Source of the DNA: JAEUJM01 sp964635055
GTDB lineage: Bacteria; Actinomycetota; Acidimicrobiia; Acidimicrobiales; DATDAH01
Length of the DNA stretch: 64,000 nucleotides
Assembly: GCA_964635055.1 (NCBI GenBank)
Contig: CAZWMT010000030.1
Coordinates: 8,757 to 72,756 of the forward strand
Reading direction: 5' to 3'
The position numbers were made by a program, and so were the translations under genes. Below the pieces are notes generated by a model. It worked only from the letters and a program-made list of their open reading frames with translations. It searched no databases and had not been told where the DNA came from. Positions 58,567 to 64,000 of the stretch are shown piece by piece; position 1 is the first letter of the stretch, and each line of letters starts with the position of its first letter.

Positions 58567-59453
58567 GCAGCGCACGATTCGGTGAGGTGGTGGTGGCGAT
58601 GGTCACCCCCTTCGACGACGACCTGGCCCTCGACCTCGATGCGGCCGCCACCCTTGCCCGCTGGCTCGTCGACCAGGGCGCCGACGGCCTGGTGCTGGCC
58701 GGCACCACCGGCGAGGCCCCCACCCTCTCCGACGACGAGACGCTGAGCCTGCTCCGTGCCGTTCGTGAGGCGGTCCCCGTGCCACTGGTCGCGGGCACCG
58801 GGAGCTTCGACACCACCCACGCCATCGAGCTCAGCCGGGCCGCCGCCGACACCGGCGTCGACGGGCTGCTGCTGGTGTGCCCCTACTACTCCAAGCCCTC
58901 GCAGGCCGGCATCGAGGCCCACTTCCGTGCCCTCGGCGCGGCCACCGACCTGCCCTTCCTGATCTACGACATCCCCGGGCGCACCGGTCGCAAGATCCAC
59001 ACCGACGTGCTGTTGCGCCTCGCCCACGAGGTGCCCACGATGGTGGGCGTCAAGGACGCCAGCGGCGACCCCGCCGAGTCCGCCCGCCTCATCGCCGAGG
59101 CGCCCGACGGGTTCGACCTGTACAGCGGCGACGACGCCCTCACCCTGCCCCTGCTGGCGGTGGGCGCCGGCGGCGTCATCGGCGTGGCCGCCCACTGGAG
59201 CGCGGCGGAGCACGCCCGGATGATCAGCGCCTTCTCCAAGGGCGACGTGGACGAGGCCCGGGCGATCAACGCCCGCCTCCTCGAGTCCTACGCCTACGAG
59301 ACCACCGATGAGACGCCTCAGGCGGTCTGCACCAAGGCCATGATGCGCACGCTGGGGCTGGCCGTCGGCCAGTGCCGCCTGCCCATCGGCCCCACTCCCG
59401 ACGGCCTCGAAGCAACCGCGCGCGGGGTGTACGAACGACTGAAAGCTGGATGA
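58563..59453 (+). CDS. dapA: 4-hydroxy-tetrahydrodipicolinate synthase
   Basis: 296 residues of the DHDPS TIM-barrel family. It has GEVVVAMVTPFDDDLALDLD, VLAGTTGEAPTLSDDETLSL, the catalytic Tyr in LLLVCPYYSKPSQAGIEAHF, IYDIPGRTGRKI and the Schiff-base Lys in TMVGVKDASGDPAESARLIA (~163). It condenses pyruvate with aspartate semialdehyde for DAP/lysine synthesis. The start ATG overlaps the preceding gene. rnj begins 4 bases after the stop, the conserved dapA-rnj pairing of actinobacteria. Confidence 0.96.
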   Translation: MSSARFGEVVVAMVTPFDDDLALDLDAAATLARWLVDQGADGLVLAGTTGEAPTLSDDETLSLLRAVREAVPVPLVAGTGSFDTTHAIELSRAAADTGVDGLLLVCPYYSKPSQAGIEAHFRALGAATDLPFLIYDIPGRTGRKIHTDVLLRLAHEVPTMVGVKDASGDPAESARLIAEAPDGFDLYSGDDALTLPLLAVGAGGVIGVAAHWSAAEHARMISAFSKGDVDEARAINARLLESYAYETTDETPQAVCTKAMMRTLGLAVGQCRLPIGPTPDGLEATARGVYERLKAG

Positions 59454-59456
59454 CCG

Positions 59457-61121
59457 ATGCCTAAGCCCGTAACGATCACCTTCCTGGGGGGCCTCGGTGA
59501 GATCGGCCGCAACTGCGCCTGCATCGAGGTGAAGGGGCGCATCATGCTGCTCGACTGCGGCCTGATGTTCCCCGACGCCGACATGCTGGGCATCGACCTG
59601 GTGCTTCCCGACTTCACCTACCTGCGCGAGAACGCCGACCGCATCGAGGGCTGCATCGCCACCCACGGCCACGAGGACCACGTCGGGGCGCTGTCGTACC
59701 TGTTGCGCGAGCTGTCGTTCCCCGTGTACGGCTCGGCCCTCACCCTCGGCCTGGCCCGCAGTCGCATCGAGGAGGCGGGGCTGCTCAAGCGCACCGAGCT
59801 GATCCCCGTCGTCGACGGCGAGCGCCTGCAGGTGGGCCCGTTCGACCTCGAGTTCATCCCCGTCACCCACTCGGTGCCCCACGCGTTCGCCACGGCCTTC
59901 CACACCCCGCAGGGCACGATCCTGCACTCGGGCGACTTCAAGCTGGACCTCACCCCGGTCGACGGCCGGCGCACGGACCTGGCCCGGATCGGCGCCCTCG
60001 CGAGTGGCGAGGGCATCCGTCTGCTGCTGTCCGACTCGACCAACGCCGACAGCCCGGGGCACTCGCGCAGCGAGACCGAGATCGGCGCCGTGCTGTACGA
60101 CCTGTTCCACCGCCACGAGGGTCGGCGCATCATCACCGCCTGCTTCGCCAGCCACATCCACCGCATCCAACAGATCGCCGACGCCGCCGTCGCCTTCGGT
60201 CGGACGGTGGCCACCCTCGGCATGTCCATGAAGAAGAACGTGAAGCTGGCGCGCGACATGGGCCTGCTGCACATCCCCGATCACGCGCTCCGTGACATCG
60301 AGGAGGTCGCCGATCTCGATCCGGGCAAGGTCTGCATCATCTCCACGGGCTCGCAGGGCGAGCCCATGTCGGCGCTCGCGCTGATGGCGTCGAGTGACAG
60401 CCGGTGGCTGAAGATCACCGAGGACGACACGGTCATCCTCAGCTCGCACCCGATCCCCGGCAACGAGTTCAACGTGAACAAGGTGGTCGAAGGCCTGGTG
60501 CGCCTGGGCGCCGAGGTCGTCCACTCGGGCATCAGCGACGTCCACGCGACGGGCCACGCCAAGCAGGAGGAGCTGAAGACCTACCTCTCGATCACCCGCC
60601 CCGAGTGGTTCGTCCCGGTCCACGGCGAGTTCCTGCACCTCACCGCCCACGCCAAGCTCGGACGCCTGATGGGCATCCCCGAGAACCGCGTCGTCCAATG
60701 CGAGGACGGTGACCAGCTCACCCTCTCCGACGACGGCCTCGAGCTCACCGGCAGCGTCCCCGCCGGCTACCTGTACGTCGACGGCATCGTCGGCGACGTG
60801 GGCGACGGTGTGCTGCGCGACCGGCGGGTGCTGGCCGAGGAGGGTGTGGTGGTCGTCGTGGTCACCGTCGACTCGTCCAGCGGCGAGGTCATCACCGGTC
60901 CCGACGTGATCACGCGGGGCTGGGTGTACGCCCCCGAGGCCGACGGCCTGCTCGACGAGGCATCCGATGCGGTGGCCGACGCCATCCACAACGCCTTCGC
61001 CGAGGAGAACACCCACGACATCGAGTCGCTGCAGCGGGTCGTGCGTCGGGCCGCGGGCAAATTCGTCAGCGCCCGCACCAAGCGCCGCCCCATGATCGTG
61101 CCGGTGGTCCTGGAGGCGTAG
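59457..61121 (+). CDS. rnj: Ribonuclease J
   Basis: 554 residues. The metallo-beta-lactamase site ATHGHEDHVGALSYLL (HxHxDH, ~71-77) with the opening VTITFLGGLGEIGRNCACIE is diagnostic. The beta-CASP domain follows (SDSTNADSPGHSRSETEIGA; CIISTGSQGEPMSALALMA; VVHSGISDVHATGHAKQEEL), with the C-terminal domain to the end. RNase J is a 5' exonuclease/endonuclease in mRNA decay and rRNA maturation. A strong hairpin at 61182-61217 marks the end of the dapA-rnj unit. Confidence 0.96.
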   Translation: MPKPVTITFLGGLGEIGRNCACIEVKGRIMLLDCGLMFPDADMLGIDLVLPDFTYLRENADRIEGCIATHGHEDHVGALSYLLRELSFPVYGSALTLGLARSRIEEAGLLKRTELIPVVDGERLQVGPFDLEFIPVTHSVPHAFATAFHTPQGTILHSGDFKLDLTPVDGRRTDLARIGALASGEGIRLLLSDSTNADSPGHSRSETEIGAVLYDLFHRHEGRRIITACFASHIHRIQQIADAAVAFGRTVATLGMSMKKNVKLARDMGLLHIPDHALRDIEEVADLDPGKVCIISTGSQGEPMSALALMASSDSRWLKITEDDTVILSSHPIPGNEFNVNKVVEGLVRLGAEVVHSGISDVHATGHAKQEELKTYLSITRPEWFVPVHGEFLHLTAHAKLGRLMGIPENRVVQCEDGDQLTLSDDGLELTGSVPAGYLYVDGIVGDVGDGVLRDRRVLAEEGVVVVVVTVDSSSGEVITGPDVITRGWVYAPEADGLLDEASDAVADAIHNAFAEENTHDIESLQRVVRRAAGKFVSARTKRRPMIVPVVLEA

Positions 61122-61181
61122 CAGCTCCTGGGGCGTAGCCGCTGGAGGTGCGGCGGCGGCGTGGCGTCGGCGCGCAACCGA

Positions 61182-61217
61182 CGTCGGGCCCCGTCGTTGG
61201 GGGAACGGGGCCCGACG
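61182..61217. terminator. Strong bidirectional terminator hairpin
   Basis: A perfect 13-bp GC-rich stem (61182-61194 with 61205-61217) with a 10-base loop, core GTCGGGCCCCGT/ACGGGGCCCGAC. It sits between convergent rnj (+) and the coiled-coil gene (-). Confidence 0.7.
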
Positions 61218-61239
61218 CCAGATCAGGGCCGGCGTTGCC

Positions 61240-61611
61240 TCAGGCGTCGCAGAGGTCGGCGGCGCGGTCGGTCAGGTGCTCGATGCGCTCGGTCAGGTGC
61301 TCGATTCGGTCGCTCACCCGCTCGATGCGCCGGTCGAGGCGCTCGACCAGTTCGTCGTTGCCTGCGGCCACGGCGTCGGCGCGGCGCTCCTGCAGGCGGG
61401 CGAGCTGGGCGTTGGCGTGCTCGAGCGCGTCCTGGGCCCGCTCGAGGGCGCGGGTCACCCGGCCGCAGGCGTCGGCCGGCGGCTCACCGCCGGGAACGGT
61501 CGGTGGCTCGGGCGGACGGTTGGGGTGCTCGGCCGCGGATGCGGTGCCGCCGAGGCCGATGGCGAGGGTGAGGGCGAGGGCCGCGACGGCCACGAGGGTG
61601 CGGAGTCTCAT
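61240..61611 (-). CDS. Small secreted coiled-coil protein
   Basis: 123 residues. A signal peptide (MRLRTLVAVAALALTLAIGL, cleavage near TASA) and a Pro-rich segment (PNRPPEPPTVPGGEPPADAC) precede a long amphipathic helix with heptads and an imperfect repeat (RIERVSDRIEHLTERIEHLT). One Cys at each end of the helix (DACGR and ADLCDA) could form a disulfide. ATG 61611 has AAAGGGA upstream. No family is recognised; an envelope-associated structural role is only a guess. Confidence 0.7.
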   Translation of the reverse strand: MRLRTLVAVAALALTLAIGLGGTASAAEHPNRPPEPPTVPGGEPPADACGRVTRALERAQDALEHANAQLARLQERRADAVAAGNDELVERLDRRIERVSDRIEHLTERIEHLTDRAADLCDA

Positions 61612-61680
61612 GAGGGTCCCTTTCGGGGTCGGGGTTGCTGACGTGGTGGTCAGCGCCGCCGGCGGCGAAAAGGGAACGGG

Positions 61681-62676
61681 TCAGATCGTGTCGTCGTCGG
61701 CGCCGTCGTCGAGGCGCGGCTGGGCCTCGCCGTTCAGCTCCGCGCCGAGGAGCACCACGAACGCGGTCAGGTAGAGCCAGAGCATCAACACGACGACCGC
61801 CCCGATGCTGCCGTAGGTGTCGTTGTAGTTGCCGAAGTTGTTGACGTAGACGGCGAACAACACCGAGCCGGCCACCCACAGCACCGCGGCGGTGAGGGAT
61901 CCCGGGCTGACCCAGTCCCACCTCGGGTGCTCACGGCTGGGAGCGAACCGGTAGATCGTGGACAGTCCGAGCAGCATCACCGCAGCGAGCATCGGCCACC
62001 GCAGGATCGTTGCGGTCACCCGACCCACCGGGCCCAGGTGCTCGCCGAAGCCGGGGAGCACCGTGATGGCGGCGACCGTCATCACCACCAGCAGCACGCC
62101 GCCGACGGTGAAGCCGTAGGCCAGGAGGCGCAGCTTGACGAAGCCCCGCGTCTCGTGCTCCCCGTAGGCGACGTTGATCGCGTCGATGAGCGCCTTCATG
62201 CCCTTCGATGCGGCCCAGACCGCGGCCAGCACACTCACCACGAGACCGACGCTGAGGCTGCGGCCCGACGACGAGGACACCGCCCGCAACTGGTCGACGA
62301 TCAGCGCCCGCACCTCGTGGGGCAGGCCGACCGACAGCTCGTCCACCTGCCGGGTGACGTCGGCCGGGTCGGACACCAGCCCGTACACCGACAGGAGGGC
62401 GACCATCGCCGGGAAGAGCGCCAGGACGCTGTAGAACGCCACGCCACCGGCCAGCACCGAGACCGCGTCCGACGTCAGTTGTTCCTTCGTCCGGCGCGCG
62501 ATCGCCTTCCACCCGGGAGTGGGAACGCCGGTGGGGTAGGCGCCGTCGGCGCCGGGCCCCAGGCCGGCGGGATCGACGACGTCGGGCGCGGGCGGCACGG
62601 GCGTGGCGGGTGCGCCGGAGGTCGATGCACCGGGGAGTGGTGAGCCGCTGATGGGTGCGTCGGTCGTACGTGCCAC
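61681..62676 (-). CDS. YihY/BrkB family membrane protein
   Basis: 331 residues, six membrane helices. The family pattern is visible: GVAFYSVLALFPAMVALLSV, VWAASKGMKALIDAINVAYG, VKLRLLAYGFTVGGVLLVVM, the WVSPGSLTAAVLWVAGSVLF segment and the NDTYGSIGAVVVLMLWLYLT signature. Formerly called ribonuclease BN by mistake; actual function unknown, perhaps transport. The first ~50 residues are Pro/Ala-rich. GTG 62676 follows a -10-like TAGGGG by 6 bases. It is back to back with bioB. Confidence 0.88.
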   Translation of the reverse strand: MARTTDAPISGSPLPGASTSGAPATPVPPAPDVVDPAGLGPGADGAYPTGVPTPGWKAIARRTKEQLTSDAVSVLAGGVAFYSVLALFPAMVALLSVYGLVSDPADVTRQVDELSVGLPHEVRALIVDQLRAVSSSSGRSLSVGLVVSVLAAVWAASKGMKALIDAINVAYGEHETRGFVKLRLLAYGFTVGGVLLVVMTVAAITVLPGFGEHLGPVGRVTATILRWPMLAAVMLLGLSTIYRFAPSREHPRWDWVSPGSLTAAVLWVAGSVLFAVYVNNFGNYNDTYGSIGAVVVLMLWLYLTAFVVLLGAELNGEAQPRLDDGADDDTI

Positions 62677-62682
62677 CGAAGT

Positions 62683-62688
62683 CCCCTA
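62683..62688 (-). promoter_or_regulatory. -10-like TAGGGG for the yihY-type gene
   Basis: On the minus strand TAGGGG is followed by 6 bases and GTG 62676; it lies 6 bases from the bioB -10-like element on the other strand, so the two promoters face away from each other. Confidence 0.4.
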
Positions 62689-62693
62689 CCCAC

Positions 62694-62699
62694 TACCGT
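62694..62699 (+). promoter_or_regulatory. -10-like TACCGT for bioB (leaderless)
   Basis: TACCGT is followed by 7 bases and ATG 62707. It is within 30 bases of the divergent yihY-type start, so one regulator could cover both. Confidence 0.45.
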
Positions 62700-62706
62700 C
62701 GGGTCG

Positions 62707-63705
62707 ATGTCACGGGAACTCATCGCCGCGGCCGGCACCGCCCTGCTCGACGAGCGGCGCCAGCTGAAGCCGGACGAGCTGGCCGCACTGGCCGCGCTGC
62801 CCGACGCGGCGGTGCCGTCCCTCGCAGCACTCGCCCACGAGGTGCGCCTGGCGTGGTGCGGTCCCGAGGTCGAGGTGGAGGGGATCCTGTCGGCCAAGAC
62901 CGGCGGCTGCCCCGAGGACTGCCACTTCTGCAGCCAGTCGTCGCAGTTCCCGAACCAGGTGCAGGCCACCCCGTTCCTCGACACCGACGAGGTGCTGCGG
63001 GCCGCCGAGGAGACCGCTCGGCTCGGCGCCTCCGAGTTCTGCATCGTGCTGGCCATCAAGGGCCCGGACGAGCGGACCATGGGCCGCATCCTCGAGCTCG
63101 TCCCCCTCGTGCGCGAGCGGGTGGGCATCAACGTGGCGGTCAGCGCCGGCATCCTCACCGACGAGCAGGCCCGGCGCTTCGCCGAGGGGGGCGTGCACCG
63201 GTACAACCACAACCTGGAGACCGCCCGGTCCCACTTCCCCAACATCGTCACCACCCACACCTGGGAAGACCGCTTCGACACCTGCCGGTTGGTACGTGAG
63301 CACGGGATGGAGCTGTGCTGCGGCGTGCTGCTGGGCATGGGCGAGAGCGTGGAGCAGCGCCTCGAGCTCATCGCCGAGCTGCGCGAGGTCGAGCCGGCCG
63401 AGGTGCCGATCAACTTCCTGAACCCCCGCCCGGGCACACCCCTCGCCCACCTGCCCCTGGTCGAGCCGCTCGAGGCCATCCGGTGGATCGCGATGTTCCG
63501 CCTCGGCCTGCCCTCGGTGATCCTGCGCTACGCGGGCGGTCGCGAGGTCACGCTCCGCGAGCTGCAGACACTGGGCATGACGTCGGGCATCAACGCCCTG
63601 ATCGTGGGCAACTACCTCACCACCCTGGGCCGGTCGCCCGACGAGGACCTGCAGATGCTCACCGACCTGCGCATGCCCATCGGTGTGCTGTCCAAGGTCA
63701 TCTGA
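62707..63705 (+). CDS. bioB: Biotin synthase
   Basis: 332 residues. Radical-SAM motif KTGGCPEDCHFCSQSSQFPN (CxxxCxxC at ~68-75), then GVHRYNHNLETARSHFPNIV and GMGESVEQRLELIAELREVE, INFLNPRPGTPL, and SVILRYAGGREVTLRELQTL near the end. It inserts sulfur into dethiobiotin using S-adenosylmethionine and Fe-S clusters. This is the actinobacterial type, whose activity in mycobacteria needs the small Fe-S protein BsaP; a matching gene follows immediately. Other biotin genes are not in this window. Confidence 0.95.
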   Translation: MSRELIAAAGTALLDERRQLKPDELAALAALPDAAVPSLAALAHEVRLAWCGPEVEVEGILSAKTGGCPEDCHFCSQSSQFPNQVQATPFLDTDEVLRAAEETARLGASEFCIVLAIKGPDERTMGRILELVPLVRERVGINVAVSAGILTDEQARRFAEGGVHRYNHNLETARSHFPNIVTTHTWEDRFDTCRLVREHGMELCCGVLLGMGESVEQRLELIAELREVEPAEVPINFLNPRPGTPLAHLPLVEPLEAIRWIAMFRLGLPSVILRYAGGREVTLRELQTLGMTSGINALIVGNYLTTLGRSPDEDLQMLTDLRMPIGVLSKVI

Positions 63706-63731
63706 GCGCGGCGATCCTGAGCCTCCACCTG

Positions 63732-63920
63732 GTGGACGACGCACCCGCCCACTGCGTGGGCTGCGGCCGGCCCGTGGGCGAGTGCGCCGGCAGGTGCACC
63801 GGAGTGGGCGAGTACGAGGCGCCGCGGCATTGCCCGCACTGCGGCCGGCGCCTGGCCGTCCAGGTCACGCCGACGGGCGTTACCGCCCGCTGCCGCGACC
63901 ACGGCCCCCTCGCCACCTGA
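63732..63920 (+). CDS. bsaP: BsaP-like biotin synthase auxiliary protein
   Basis: About 62 residues rich in Cys: HCVGCGRPVGECAGRC near the N-terminus, then RHCPHCGRRLAVQVTPTGVT and a final ARCRDHG. The CPHCGRR...VQV.P.G...ARC..HG pattern is what I know from the BsaP family (Rv1590 type), an Fe-S protein that supports BioB. Position directly after bioB agrees. The start is uncertain: GTG 63732 is used, but CTG 63702 overlaps the bioB stop as CTGA and would add ten residues. No good ribosome-binding site is visible for either. Confidence 0.75.
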   Translation: MDDAPAHCVGCGRPVGECAGRCTGVGEYEAPRHCPHCGRRLAVQVTPTGVTARCRDHGPLAT

Positions 63921-63927
63921 GTCCGTC

Positions 63928-64000
63928 CGATCGTTCTGGTGGCTGGAACGCTGCGGTGACGACAGGATCCAGCCACCAGAAGTGAGGGCCGATCGTTCTG
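63928..64000. repeat. Hairpin element with the start of a second copy at the window end
   Basis: TTCTGGTGGCTGGA (63934-63947) and TCCAGCCACCAGAA (63968-63981) form a perfect 14-bp stem with a 20-base loop, just after bsaP. CCGATCGTTCTG at 63928-63939 recurs at 63989-64000, the last bases of the window, suggesting a ~61-bp unit repeated in tandem. It may serve as a terminator or be a palindromic repeat family. Confidence 0.65.

Noticed and set aside
58407..61016. An 869-codon minus-strand frame opposite dapA and rnj
   Set aside because: Antisense shadow of two well-identified enzymes; no recognisable motif.

Overview
The window is a very GC-rich, gene-dense chromosomal segment from an actinobacterium. 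The order ffh-rpsP-khpA-rimM-trmD-rplS ... xerC-whiG-rpsB-tsf-pyrH-frr-cdsA-dxr-rseP-ispG-proS-rimP-nusA-ylxR-infB-ylxP-rbfA-truB-ribF-rpsO-pnp-M16-dapB-dapA-rnj is the classic actinobacterial core. A WhiG/FliA-type sigma factor, an F420-type luciferase-like enzyme, a Septum_form protein, a SURF1 protein and a BsaP-type partner of biotin synthase also point to Actinomycetota. The exact class cannot be proved from sequence alone; an Acidimicrobiia-like lineage is my best guess.

Layout. 1-3.2 kb: end of ffh, then ribosomal protein and rRNA/tRNA maturation genes. 3.3-6.6 kb: two small minus-strand genes, then the natural-competence/recombination pair comM-dprA. 6.7-12.5 kb: an HpaB/AbfD-fold flavoenzyme lacking the Fe-S ligands, xerC, whiG, a septum-formation-like membrane protein, a degenerate LytM/M23 protein and a minimal cytochrome b. 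12.7-22.3 kb: rpsB-tsf-pyrH-frr-cdsA-dxr-rseP-ispG (translation, nucleotide, phospholipid and MEP isoprenoid synthesis). 22.4-24.7 kb: a hipBA toxin-antitoxin module with a clear palindromic operator, plus a MarC-family membrane protein, interrupting the core order. 24.7-33.3 kb: proS, then the rimP-nusA-ylxR-infB-ylxP-rbfA-truB operon behind a hairpin-bearing leader. 33.3-40.7 kb: a membrane sulfatase-fold protein, a three-gene FtsX/LolCDE-type ABC exporter, ribF and an alpha/beta hydrolase. 40.8-48.8 kb: rpsO-pnp (with a long stem-loop between them), an M16 peptidase, a secreted arylsulfotransferase-like protein and dapB. 48.8-57.8 kb: accessory metabolism: an AlkZ-like glycosylase, an SDR, a VTT/DedA-like protein, an acyl-CoA ligase, an LLM oxidoreductase, SURF1, two TetR regulators and an R2-type di-iron protein. 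57.9-64 kb: a winged-helix-like protein, dapA, rnj, a secreted coiled-coil protein, a YihY-family protein, bioB and a bsaP-like gene.

Common themes. Many genes overlap by four bases (ATGA, GTGA), indicating translational coupling. At a dozen or more genes a -10-like hexamer of the form TAnnnT lies just 6-7 bases before the start codon, which implies leaderless mRNAs and helps choose starts. No tRNA, rRNA, CRISPR array, insertion sequence or prophage was found, and no gene-free stretch exceeds about 220 bases. I see no large undescribed multi-gene system. The more unusual items are the single-haem cytochrome b, the Fe-S-less AbfD-like enzyme, the TetR/di-iron unit with its own operator, the M16 gene that lacks a canonical start codon, and the structured leaders of pnp and rimP.
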